Below, piece by piece: positions 43,853 to 52,136 of a DNA stretch of 64,000 nt. The DNA lies in assembly GCA_037145635.1 (NCBI GenBank), contig JBBCXB010000006.1, positions 207,303 through 271,302 on the forward strand, in the 5' to 3' direction. This DNA is from JAATFS01 sp037145635 (GTDB lineage Bacteria; Pseudomonadota; Gammaproteobacteria; Xanthomonadales; Xanthomonadaceae). Every line of letters begins with the position of its first letter. Position 1 is the stretch's first letter. Under the pieces are notes generated by a model. It saw only the letters and a program-made list of their open reading frames with translations, was not told where the DNA came from and ran no database searches. The translations under genes were made by a program, and so were the position numbers.

Positions 43853-45346
43853 ATGAGCAAGTCCCTCCCCACCCCCTTCCCCGTCAACGACCTGCGCTCG
43901 GCGATCGCGCTGCTGCAGCAGTACGACGACGAATACATCGAGACCGACGAGCCGGTCGATCCCGAGGCCGAACTGTCCGGCGTGTACCGCCACGTCGGCG
44001 CCGGTGGCACCTGCATGCGTCCCACCCGCACCGGCCCGGCGCTGATGTTCAACAAGGTCAAGGGCTTCGACGGCGTCCGCGTGCTGATCGGCCTGCTGGC
44101 CTCGCGCCAGCGCGTGGCCCGCCTGTTCGGCATGGACAAGGAGAAGCTCGGCTTCCAGATGCGCGACGCGGTCGACAACGCGATCCCGCCGATCGTGGTG
44201 CCGCGCGAGCAGGCCGCCTGCCAGGAAGTGGTGCACCTGGCCAGCGATCCGGGCTTCGACCTGCGCACGCTGCTGCCGGCGCCGAAGAACACGCCCGAGG
44301 ACGCCGGCCCGTACTTCACCCTCGGCATGGCCTACGCCGCCGACCCCGAGACCGGCGAGCACGACGTCACCATCCACCGCCTGTGCGTGCAGGGCAAGGA
44401 CGAGATCTCGATGTACTTCGTCCCCGGCCGCCACCTCGACCAGTTCCGCATCAAGGCCGAGCAGGCCGGCAAGGCGCTGCCGATCACCATCAGCATCGGC
44501 GTGGACCCGGCGATCGAGATCGGCGCCTGCTTCGAGGCACCCACCACCCCGCTGGGCTACGACGAGCTGTCCATCGCCGGCGGCCTGCGCGGCCGCGCGG
44601 TGGAGCTGGTCGAAGGCGTGGCCGTGGGTGCGCGCGGCATCGCCAACGCCGAGATCGTGATCGAGGGCGAGCTGGTGCCGAACTACCGCGTCCGCGAGGA
44701 CCAGCACACCAACACCGGCAAGGCCATGCCCGAATTCCCCGGCTACACCGGCGAGGCCAAGCTGGAAGTGCCGGTGATCAAGGTCAAGGCCGTCACCCAC
44801 CGCCGCGACCCGATCCTGCAGACCTGCATCGGCCCGAGCGACGAGCACACCAACATGGCCGGCATCCCCACCGAGGCCAGCATCCTGCAGCTGATCGGCC
44901 GCGCCCTGCCGGGCCTGGTCAAGAACGTGCACTGCCCGTCCCCGGGCACCGGCAAGTACGTGGCGGTGCTGCAGGTCGGCAAGCGCGGGCCGCAGGACGA
45001 GGGCCGCCAGCGCCAGGCCGCGCTGCTCGCCTTCGCCGCGTTCTCCGAGCTCAAGCACGTGTTCCTGGTCGACGAGGACGTGGACCTGTTCGACATGAAC
45101 GACGTGATGTGGGCGATGACCACGCGCTACCAGGGCGACGTGGACACGATCTTCATTCCCGGGGTGCGCTGCCATCCGCTCGACCCGTCGCAGGACCCGG
45201 CGTTCAGCCCGTCGATCCGCGACCACGGCATCACCTGCAAGACGATCTACGACTGCACCGTGCCCTACGCGCTGAGGCACAACTTCCAGCGTTCGCAGTT
45301 CATGGACGTGGACGTCACCCGCTTCATCCCCGGCTTCAAGCCGTAA
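43853..45346 (+). CDS. aroY: UbiD-family hydroxyaryl acid decarboxylase (AroY/LpdC type; protocatechuate or gallate decarboxylase)
   Basis: 497 residues. It resembles the AroY (protocatechuate) and LpdC (gallate) decarboxylases much more than UbiD of ubiquinone synthesis: VYRHVGAGGTCMRPTR, DLRTLLPAPKNTPEDAGP, VTIHRLCVQGKDE, IGACFEAPTTPLGY, AEIVIEGEL and CKTIYDCTVP. Such enzymes use prenylated FMN, which the UbiX gene 12 bp downstream would supply. Protocatechuate to catechol, or gallate to pyrogallol, is expected; sequence alone does not decide. A GGAG ribosome-binding site precedes the ATG. First gene of a seven-gene operon. Confidence 0.88.
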   Translation: MSKSLPTPFPVNDLRSAIALLQQYDDEYIETDEPVDPEAELSGVYRHVGAGGTCMRPTRTGPALMFNKVKGFDGVRVLIGLLASRQRVARLFGMDKEKLGFQMRDAVDNAIPPIVVPREQAACQEVVHLASDPGFDLRTLLPAPKNTPEDAGPYFTLGMAYAADPETGEHDVTIHRLCVQGKDEISMYFVPGRHLDQFRIKAEQAGKALPITISIGVDPAIEIGACFEAPTTPLGYDELSIAGGLRGRAVELVEGVAVGARGIANAEIVIEGELVPNYRVREDQHTNTGKAMPEFPGYTGEAKLEVPVIKVKAVTHRRDPILQTCIGPSDEHTNMAGIPTEASILQLIGRALPGLVKNVHCPSPGTGKYVAVLQVGKRGPQDEGRQRQAALLAFAAFSELKHVFLVDEDVDLFDMNDVMWAMTTRYQGDVDTIFIPGVRCHPLDPSQDPAFSPSIRDHGITCKTIYDCTVPYALRHNFQRSQFMDVDVTRFIPGFKP

Positions 45347-45358
45347 GTGGAGTACGCC

Positions 45359-45958
45359 ATGCAAAAGCCGAGAGTGATCGTTGGCATCAGCGGCGCGACG
45401 GGCTTCCAGTATGGCGTCAAGGCGCTCCAGCTCCTCCGGGAGCTGGGTGCCGAGACCCACCTGGTGATGTCCAAGGCGGCGGGCCTGACCCGCCAGCACG
45501 AAACCGGGTTCGACCGCGCCGAGGTCGAGGCACTGGCCGACGTGGTGTACCCGGCCGGCGCGGTCGGCGCGGCGATCGCCAGCGGCTCGTTCCGCACGCT
45601 GGGCATGATCGTGGCGCCATGCTCGATGCGCACGCTGGCGTGCATCGCCAACGGCATCACCGACAACCTGCTGACCCGGGCCGCCGACGTGGTGCTGAAG
45701 GAGCGCCGCAAGCTGGTGCTGATGACCCGCGAGACCCCGCTGCACCTGGGCCACATCCGCAACCTCGCCGCGGTCACCGAGTACGGCGCCATCGTGTTCC
45801 CGCCGGTGCCCTCGCTCTATGCCGGCCCGCAGACCGTGGACGACATCATCGCCCACAGCGCTTCCCGCGCGCTCGGCCTGCTCGGCCTGGAGCACCCGTC
45901 CACCCCGCGCTGGGGCGAGACCCTCGCCGCCACCCTCGCGGAAGGAGAAGTCCCATGA
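45359..45958 (+). CDS. ubiX: UbiX-family flavin prenyltransferase
   Basis: 199 residues. It makes prenyl-FMN from FMN and dimethylallyl phosphate for UbiD-type decarboxylases. Visible motifs are VIVGISGATGFQYG at the N-terminus, APCSMRTLACIANGI and RETPLHLGHIRN. The ATG with GGAG seven bases upstream is preferred over an in-frame GTG at 45347. It overlaps the next gene by ATGA. The family cannot be split by motif into the ubiquinone and the phenolic-acid (Pad1/LpdB-like) members, but context favours a dedicated partner of the AroY-like enzyme. Confidence 0.92.
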   Translation: MQKPRVIVGISGATGFQYGVKALQLLRELGAETHLVMSKAAGLTRQHETGFDRAEVEALADVVYPAGAVGAAIASGSFRTLGMIVAPCSMRTLACIANGITDNLLTRAADVVLKERRKLVLMTRETPLHLGHIRNLAAVTEYGAIVFPPVPSLYAGPQTVDDIIAHSASRALGLLGLEHPSTPRWGETLAATLAEGEVP

Positions 45959-46671
45959 TCGTCGGTCCCTACCTCAACGGCGCGGCCGTGCTGTTCGGCG
46001 CCCTAGGCGGCGCGTTGCTCGCCAACCGCATGCCCGAGCGCCTGCGCAGCGCGATGCCGCTGACCTTCGGCGCCGCCTCGATGGCGATGGCGGTGATCCT
46101 GATCAACCGCGCCGCGCACATGCCGGTGATGGTGCTGTCGGGCATCCTCGGCGCGCTGATCGGCGAGCTGGTATTCCTGGAACGCGGCATCGGCCGGGTC
46201 GGCACCTTCGCCAAGGCGCTGGTCGAGAAGGTCGTCCCGGCCAAGGCCGGCGGCCTGTCGCAGGAAGAGTTCCTGGAGAAGTTCGTCGCCATCCTGGTGC
46301 TGTTCTGCGCCAGCGGCACCGGCATCTTCGGCTCGATGAACGAGGGCATGACCGGCGATGCCACGGTGCTGATCGCCAAGTCGTTCCTGGACTTCTTCAC
46401 CGCCGCGATCTTCGCCACCACGCTCGGCTACGCGGTGGCCACCATCGCCGTGCCGCAGCTGGTCATCCAGCTGACGCTGGCCTTCGGCGCGGTGCTGATC
46501 ATGCCGCTGACCACGCCGGCGATGATCGCCGACTTCTCCGCGGTGGGCGGCTTGCTGATGCTCGCCACCGGCTTCCGGATCTGCGGCATCAAGGTATTCC
46601 CGGTCGCCAACATGCTGCCCGCGCTGCTGCTGGCGATGCCGATCTCGGCGTTCTGGACCCACGTGTTCTGA
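45955..46671 (+). CDS. DUF554 (YqgA/YdfK-like) membrane protein
   Basis: 238 residues with six or seven hydrophobic helices and Gly/Ala-rich membrane segments. FCASGTGIFGSMNEGMTGD and LTTPAMIADFSAVGGLL match the DUF554 family of integral inner-membrane proteins. The function of the family is unknown; a transport role is often suspected. Its position between the decarboxylase pair and the dehydratase genes makes a role in moving the aromatic substrate or product possible, but that is inference. Confidence 0.88.
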   Translation: MIVGPYLNGAAVLFGALGGALLANRMPERLRSAMPLTFGAASMAMAVILINRAAHMPVMVLSGILGALIGELVFLERGIGRVGTFAKALVEKVVPAKAGGLSQEEFLEKFVAILVLFCASGTGIFGSMNEGMTGDATVLIAKSFLDFFTAAIFATTLGYAVATIAVPQLVIQLTLAFGAVLIMPLTTPAMIADFSAVGGLLMLATGFRICGIKVFPVANMLPALLLAMPISAFWTHVF

Positions 46672-46685
46672 CCGGAGGGACGATC

Positions 46686-47159
46686 ATGACCTGCGTACCC
46701 GAGCCCATCGTCGCCGTGCTGCAGCAGCTGCAGGTGCTGTCGCTGGCGGTCTGCCACGACGACATCCCCTGGGCGGCCAGCGCCTTCTTCGCCTACGACG
46801 ACGCCGACCGCCGGCTGCTGCTGCTCAGCTCGCTGGAGACCCGCCACGGCGAACTGCTGGCCAGCAACCGCCGCGTGGCCGGCACCATCGCCGGCCAGTT
46901 CACCGAGATCGCCGAGATCCACGGCCTGCAGTACTACGGCATCGCCCGGCTGCTGGAGCGGCCGCAGGAGCGCGATCGCGCGCTCGACCTCTACTACGGA
47001 CGCTTCCCGCAGGCGCGCGGCTTCGCCGCGCCGGCCTGGGAGATCCGCCTGCTGCGCCTGAAGCTCATCGACAACCGGCTCGGCTTCGGCACCAAGATCC
47101 AGTGGAGCGGACACGACACGGATGCGTCGGCCGCGCCTCGCTGCGCCACTTCCGACTAG
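46686..47159 (+). CDS. YhbP-like PPOX-fold protein (UPF0306)
   Basis: 157 residues of the pyridoxamine-phosphate-oxidase-like split-barrel fold. ASAFFAYDD, ETRHGELLA, VAGTIAGQ, FPQARGFAAPAWEIRL and DNRLGFGTKIQW closely follow E. coli YhbP. Its function is not established; the fold usually binds FMN or heme. In this operon, beside a prenyl-FMN-making enzyme, a flavin-related role is conceivable. 14 bp after the DUF554 gene; the C-terminal ~15 residues are extra. Confidence 0.82.
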   Translation: MTCVPEPIVAVLQQLQVLSLAVCHDDIPWAASAFFAYDDADRRLLLLSSLETRHGELLASNRRVAGTIAGQFTEIAEIHGLQYYGIARLLERPQERDRALDLYYGRFPQARGFAAPAWEIRLLRLKLIDNRLGFGTKIQWSGHDTDASAAPRCATSD

Positions 47160-47187
47160 ACCGATACGTCAACCAAGGAAACGCAAG

Positions 47188-48753
47188 ATGAGCACCAAGA
47201 TCCCCTATTCGCTGCTGGCGCTGGCCGTGCTGGCCAGCCCCGCCTTCGCCCAGACCCTGGCCGGCCCGGCCCTGCCGCGCGGCGAACAGCAGGTCCTGAA
47301 GGTCACCCGCTACGCCGACGACGGCGGCGAGGGCACGCTGCGCTGGGCGCTGGAGACCAACAACGCCCACCCGGGCCACTACCGCATCCAGCTCAGCGCG
47401 ATCGGCCAGGCCCCCTACGTGATCAGGCCCACCCGCGAGCTGCCGCCGATCAAGGGCCCGGTGGTGATCGAGAACGTGGACTACGCCCGCAACGGCACCT
47501 ACGTGGCCATCGACGGCTCGGCCTACGTCATCGGCAGCGGCCGCAAGGCCTGTCCCGGCGCGGTGCCCGGCCAGTACGGCACCAACGTGCGCACCACCAC
47601 CAACCCGGGCCTGATCCTGCGCGACACCGAGGCGGTGGAGATCCGCGGGCTGGAGATCAGCAACTTCTGCATCGGCATCCTGATCAACCGCGCCAGCGGC
47701 AACCTGATCCACGACAACCGCATCGTCGGCAACAAGGGCGGCGCCGGCATCATGACCACCGGCGACGACGGCCAGGGCAATGCCACCGCCACCACCACGA
47801 TGCACAACAAGATCCTGCGCAACCGCTTCATCAACAACGGCGACGCGATGGAGCTGACCCGCGGCGCCTCGTTCAACCTGATCGCCGACAACTTCATCAC
47901 CAGCAACGACCAGGACAACGACGAGCCTTCGCAGGGCCTGGAGATCCTGTGGGGCAACGACAACAGCGTCGTCAACAACCACTGGGAGAACCTGTCCGAC
48001 GGCGTGCAGCTGAACTGGGGCAACCGCAACTACATCGCCGGCAACACCTTCACCGGCATCTCCTCGGCAGTCACCCTCAGCGGCACCGGCAACGTGGTCG
48101 ACGGCAACGTCATGATCGGCAACCGCGTGGCGGTATCGGTGCGTCCGCAGGCTGAACCCGGTGCCGACGCCGCGCCCGGCCGGAACCGCGTCGCCGGCCC
48201 GGCGGTCAACACCATCACCGCCAACGTGATGATCGACAACGGCAAGGAGATCAAGCGCTGCTTCGCCGGCGGCAGCTGCGTGCCGCAGCTCAAGGGCGCC
48301 ATCGTGTTCGACGTGCCGGGCCTGGAGCACGCGCAGTTCGTCGGCGACCGCGGCGGCGGCGTGGAGAGCGACCCGTCCAAGCTGGAGACCATCTGCGCCC
48401 TGGACGGCCGGGTCGACGGCTGCGAGCCCTCGCCCAACCACGCCCAGACCGCGCCGCGCCTGACCGGCACGTTGCGCGGCGGCCAGGGCGGCGTGGGGGT
48501 GCAGGGCGAGTTCCGCGGCCAGCCCGGCACCGTCTACCGGGTGGAACTGTTCGCCAACAGCAAGCCGGACATGAGCGAGGCCGAGCACTACCTGGGCTTC
48601 ATCGAGACGCCGGTGGACGCGCAGGGCCAGGCCCGCTTCGTGTTCCCGGTCGAGGCGGCCGACGCCGGCAAGGCCGCCAACTTCACCGCCACGGTCACCA
48701 CCGTCGACGGCGCGACCTCGCCGCTGAGCGCCCCGCTGGCGCTGCGCAAGTAG
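47188..48753 (+). CDS. Exported right-handed beta-helix protein, possible QuiC-type 3-dehydroshikimate dehydratase
   Basis: 521 residues with a signal peptide (1-21, cut after AFAQ). A parallel beta-helix covers about 60-330, with repeated N-rich turns such as GNLIHDNRIVGN, FNLIADNFITSN and NYIAGNTFTGI. A C-terminal beta-sandwich (about 420-521) contains GTVYRVELFANS. Taken alone it would be called a pectate-lyase-like or NosD-like protein. It sits directly before a porin and an exported dehydroquinase, as quiC does in the Acinetobacter quiBCXA cluster (from memory), which suggests dehydroshikimate to protocatechuate. That assignment rests on context. Confidence 0.65.
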   Translation: MSTKIPYSLLALAVLASPAFAQTLAGPALPRGEQQVLKVTRYADDGGEGTLRWALETNNAHPGHYRIQLSAIGQAPYVIRPTRELPPIKGPVVIENVDYARNGTYVAIDGSAYVIGSGRKACPGAVPGQYGTNVRTTTNPGLILRDTEAVEIRGLEISNFCIGILINRASGNLIHDNRIVGNKGGAGIMTTGDDGQGNATATTTMHNKILRNRFINNGDAMELTRGASFNLIADNFITSNDQDNDEPSQGLEILWGNDNSVVNNHWENLSDGVQLNWGNRNYIAGNTFTGISSAVTLSGTGNVVDGNVMIGNRVAVSVRPQAEPGADAAPGRNRVAGPAVNTITANVMIDNGKEIKRCFAGGSCVPQLKGAIVFDVPGLEHAQFVGDRGGGVESDPSKLETICALDGRVDGCEPSPNHAQTAPRLTGTLRGGQGGVGVQGEFRGQPGTVYRVELFANSKPDMSEAEHYLGFIETPVDAQGQARFVFPVEAADAGKAANFTATVTTVDGATSPLSAPLALRK

Positions 48754-48820
48754 CCGCTCCGGCCCGCGGCGCCGCATCGGGCGGCGCCGCCCTTCTTCAA
48801 GCACTTCCCAAGGCACGACC

Positions 48821-50143
48821 ATGAAGATCAACTGCACAGCGACTCCGGCCCCGCACCCGCTCGCGCTCGCCCTGCTGGGCGGCCTGGCGGCGCTGCTGGC
48901 CGCTACCGCGTTCGACGCCCGCGCCCAGGCGGCCGATGCCTACACCGGCAAGACCCTGACCGGCGACTGGGGCGGCCGACGCAGCGAATGGGCGGCCGAC
49001 GGTATCGCCGTCCGCGGCGGCTTCATCACCGAGGCGATGGGCGTGGTCGACGGCGGCATCGACCGCAGCGCGCGCAACGCCTTCCAGACCCAGGTCGGCG
49101 TCGACCTGGACATGGGCAGGCTGACCTCGTTCTGGGGCGACGGCCGCTTCCACCTGACCGTCAACGACCGCCGCGGCCGCGGCACCTCGCAGGACCTGGC
49201 CGGCAACGACTACATGCCGATCCAGGAGATCTACAGCGACCAGTTCACCCGCCTGACCGAACTCAGCTACGACCAGAACTTCCTCGCCAGGAAGCTCAAC
49301 TGGAAGGCCGGCTTCTACGTGATCGGCAACGACTTCGGCATCAACCAGATCATGACGAACTTCGTCAACGCGGCGCTGTGCGCGCACCCGATCTCGCTGT
49401 CCACCAGCGCCGGCTGGACCAACTGGCCGCGCCCGCGCTGGGCCACCCATGTCACCGTGCATGCCACGCCGGAAATCACCGTGCGCGCCGGCATGGTGCT
49501 GGTCAACACCAACTACAACCTCGAAGCCAACCGCTGGAGCCTGCATGAGCACGGCACCACCGGCCACCTGTACCCGGTTGAGGTCGAATGGGCGCCGGGC
49601 ACCGCCGACAAGGGACCCTTTCCCGGCCACTACAAGCTCGGCTACTACTACGACACCTCCGACAAGCAGATGGTCGGCAGCCGCGCCGACGAGACCGCGC
49701 GCAGGCGCGAGGGCGGCTACCTGATGACCGACCAGAAGCTGACCCGCAACGCGGTCGACGGCGGCCTGAGCGTGTTCGCGCAATACACCGCGCAGTCGCA
49801 GCAGACCGCGGTGATGCACCGCTGGACCTCGGCCGGCCTGGTCTACCAGGGCCTGTTCCAAGGCCGTCCGCAGGACCGCGTGGCACTGGGCTACGTGCGT
49901 GCCTCGATCAACCGCAACCTGCTGCAGCGCCAGCTGCAGCTGCAGGCGATGGGCCTGATCAGCGATGCGGACTGGGAGCTCGACCAGGCCGAGGAGCTAT
50001 GGGAGCTGGCCTACACCTTCCAGGTGCGGCCGTGGCTGTCGCTACGCCCCGACGTGCAGTACATCACCCACCCCGGCACCTTCCGCTACCGCGACACCGA
50101 CAACGTGCTCGCGCTTGGCCTGCAGGCCAAGCTCACCTTCTGA
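48821..50143 (+). CDS. OprB-family outer-membrane porin (possible QuiX role)
   Basis: 440 residues with a signal peptide (about 1-36). Family features include LTGDWGGRRSEWAADGI at the start of the mature protein, repeated amphipathic strands, the tail RDTDNVLALGLQAKLTF and a terminal Phe. OprB-type porins admit sugars and other small polyols. Quinate and shikimate are cyclic polyols, and a porin gene (quiX) is part of the Acinetobacter quinate cluster, so uptake of quinate or shikimate fits. 67 bp after the beta-helix gene. Confidence 0.9.
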   Translation: MKINCTATPAPHPLALALLGGLAALLAATAFDARAQAADAYTGKTLTGDWGGRRSEWAADGIAVRGGFITEAMGVVDGGIDRSARNAFQTQVGVDLDMGRLTSFWGDGRFHLTVNDRRGRGTSQDLAGNDYMPIQEIYSDQFTRLTELSYDQNFLARKLNWKAGFYVIGNDFGINQIMTNFVNAALCAHPISLSTSAGWTNWPRPRWATHVTVHATPEITVRAGMVLVNTNYNLEANRWSLHEHGTTGHLYPVEVEWAPGTADKGPFPGHYKLGYYYDTSDKQMVGSRADETARRREGGYLMTDQKLTRNAVDGGLSVFAQYTAQSQQTAVMHRWTSAGLVYQGLFQGRPQDRVALGYVRASINRNLLQRQLQLQAMGLISDADWELDQAEELWELAYTFQVRPWLSLRPDVQYITHPGTFRYRDTDNVLALGLQAKLTF

Positions 50144-50221
50144 GTCGCGTGGCCGTGGCGGCCTGCGCCGCGGCTGCTTCCGGCGCCCTGCGCCTCGCTT
50201 CGTTCCTTCCCGAGACATGCC

Positions 50222-51130
50222 ATGAACGTCCGCACCCTGCTTACCTCCGCTCCGCTCCTGCTGGCCGTGCCGCTGCTGCTCGCCGCCGGCCTTGCCACCG
50301 CCCGCGCGGCCCCCTCCACCAGCGCCGCCGCACCGGCGGTCGCGCTGCGCCACGCGCAGCCGTTCGCCGTGCGCGGCGTCACGATCGGCCAGGGCGCGCC
50401 CAAGACCATCGTGCCCACCACCGGCAGCAGTGCCGAGCAGGTGCTGCAGCAGGCCAGGGCGATCGGCGACAACCCCGATGCCGACCTGATCGAGTTCCGT
50501 ATCGACTATCTCGACTTCGCCACCGATGCCGGGCGCGTCGCCGCGCTCGGCCGGCAGGTGGCCGCGGCCGCTCACGGCAAGCCGATGATCGTGACCTTCC
50601 GCACCCGCGCCGAGGGCGGCGCCCGGGCGATCACCGACGCCGACTACGGCACGCTGTACGCGGCCCTGCTCCAGGCCGGCTTCGTCGATCTGCTCGACGT
50701 GGAGATGTTCCGCGATGCCGCGGTGGTGCAGGCGCTGGTGGCGCAGGCGCACCGGGCCGGGGCGAAGGTGGTGATGTCCAGCCACGATTTCCACGCCACT
50801 CCCGCCGCCGCCGAGATCGTGGCGCGCCTGCGCCGGCAGGACGCGCTCGGTGCCGACGTGCTGAAGATCGCGGTGATGCCGCACGACACCGCCGACGTGC
50901 TCACGCTGCTGGACGCCTCGGCGCAGATCCGCGCGCGCTACTCGGACAAGCCGCTGCTGGTGATGTCGATGGGCGGCGTCGGCGCGATCACGCGGCTGTC
51001 GGGCGAGGTGTTCGGCAGCGACCTGACGTTCGGCATGATCGGGGTGCCGTCGGCCCCCGGCCAGGTCGAGGTGGGCCAGCTGCACCAGGTGCTGGGCGTG
51101 ATCCACGCCGCGGTCACCGGCGGCCGGTAG
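50222..51130 (+). CDS. Exported type I 3-dehydroquinate dehydratase (QuiB/AroD type)
   Basis: 302 residues, about 50 longer than cytoplasmic AroD because of a signal peptide (about 1-30, cut after ARAA). The type I active site is complete: IEFRIDYLD with Glu91 and Arg93, SSHDF with His188, and KIAVMP with Schiff-base Lys215. It dehydrates 3-dehydroquinate to 3-dehydroshikimate by an imine mechanism. The export signal and operon point to catabolic use in the periplasm rather than aromatic amino-acid synthesis. Last gene of the operon. Confidence 0.92.
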   Translation: MNVRTLLTSAPLLLAVPLLLAAGLATARAAPSTSAAAPAVALRHAQPFAVRGVTIGQGAPKTIVPTTGSSAEQVLQQARAIGDNPDADLIEFRIDYLDFATDAGRVAALGRQVAAAAHGKPMIVTFRTRAEGGARAITDADYGTLYAALLQAGFVDLLDVEMFRDAAVVQALVAQAHRAGAKVVMSSHDFHATPAAAEIVARLRRQDALGADVLKIAVMPHDTADVLTLLDASAQIRARYSDKPLLVMSMGGVGAITRLSGEVFGSDLTFGMIGVPSAPGQVEVGQLHQVLGVIHAAVTGGR

Positions 51131-51224
51131 CCCCTGCGCGCCGCACGCACCGCACGCGCTCCCAGCCGGCGCCGCCGGCGGGAGCGACGGCGCCCCCGGC
51201 GCACGGGCGGTGCCGTGCGCGGGC

Positions 51225-51238
51225 TTGACGCAGGTCAA
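51225..51238. promoter_or_regulatory. FNR/ANR-like palindrome upstream of dsbB
   Basis: TTGAC-GCAG-GTCAA is a perfect inverted repeat and a recognised C/G variant of the FNR/ANR half-site pair. It is 59 bases before the dsbB ATG (51297), a position compatible with activation. It is weaker evidence than the 43759 site because two positions differ from the strict consensus. Confidence 0.55.
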
Positions 51239-51296
51239 TGCGGCCGCGCCGCCGGCGCGGCATCCTGGCTCCACCGTCGCTGCGAGGATTTCTCCG

Positions 51297-51833
51297 ATGC
51301 GCGCCTCCGTTTGCGGTCTCCCCCGCCACCCGCTGGCATGGAATTTTCGCCAGCGCTTCCTGGCCGGCTTCGCCGGCTGCGCGGGCGTGCTGCTCTACGC
51401 GCTGTACACCCAGTTCTTCGGCGGTCTCACGCCGTGCCCGCTGTGCACGCTGCAGCGCGGCGCCTTCATCGCGCTCGGCGCCGCCTTCCTGGCCGGAGGG
51501 CTGCATGCGCCGGGCACGCGCGCGGGACGGGCCGGCCACGTGGCGCTGTGCCTGCTGTGCGCCGGGGTGGGGGCGGCCGTGGCCGTCCGCCACGTCTGGC
51601 TGCAGCAGCTGCCGCCGGAGCAGGTCCCGGCATGCGGCCCGGACCTGGCGTACATGCTGCAGTCCTGGCCGATGCTGGACGTGCTGCGGCAGATCCTCAC
51701 CGGCTCGGGCGAGTGCGCCGTCATCGACTGGACCTTCCTGGGCCTGTCGATGCCGGCCTGGAGCCTGGTCACCTTCGCCACGCTGGCCGTGTGGAGCGCG
51801 CTGGCGCTGCGTGCGCCGGCCCGCCCGCGCTGA
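51297..51833 (+). CDS. dsbB: Disulfide bond formation protein DsbB
   Basis: 178 residues, four membrane helices. DsbB re-oxidises periplasmic DsbA and passes electrons to quinones. The first redox pair is in TPCPLCTLQRG (CxxC followed by Gln-Arg). The second periplasmic loop contains the Cys of VPACGPDL and of GSGECAVIDW, followed by LGLSMPAWSL. The ATG at 51297 with GAGGA upstream is chosen over longer frames that lack membrane character. Confidence 0.95.
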   Translation: MRASVCGLPRHPLAWNFRQRFLAGFAGCAGVLLYALYTQFFGGLTPCPLCTLQRGAFIALGAAFLAGGLHAPGTRAGRAGHVALCLLCAGVGAAVAVRHVWLQQLPPEQVPACGPDLAYMLQSWPMLDVLRQILTGSGECAVIDWTFLGLSMPAWSLVTFATLAVWSALALRAPARPR

Positions 51834-52136
51834 CGACGGCGCAGGCCCGCTCCCCGGCGTCCGTGCCGGATGCGTCCTGCCCGATTCGCGCGTGCAGGTG
51901 TCGCGGTGACGGCAGCGACCGCGGCCATGCCGCAGGCACGTCCGGGCACGACCGGCCCGTGGCGCCCTCCGGCACCGGCGGCCCGGCCACGGCCGCATCC
52001 CCGCTCTCGTCACCGCCCGTGCCGAAGCCGGCAGCAGGCCCCAGCCCGCGCGGCCTTTGGCCCCTTCCCGTAACCGCATGCCGGCGCCGCCGCCCGCTCG
52101 CCCGGCTGCCGTCGTGGCCGGATGCCGACGCCTCGC
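51834..52136. other. Intergenic spacer between converging genes
   Basis: About 300 bases between dsbB and the converging DUF4272 gene. I see no convincing reading frame, strong hairpin with a T-run, or repeat. Confidence 0.5.

Noticed and set aside
47188..48753. Calling the beta-helix protein a pectate lyase
   Set aside because: No pectate-lyase signature could be recognised, and every neighbour concerns aromatic or cyclitol acids; left as a beta-helix protein with a possible QuiC role.
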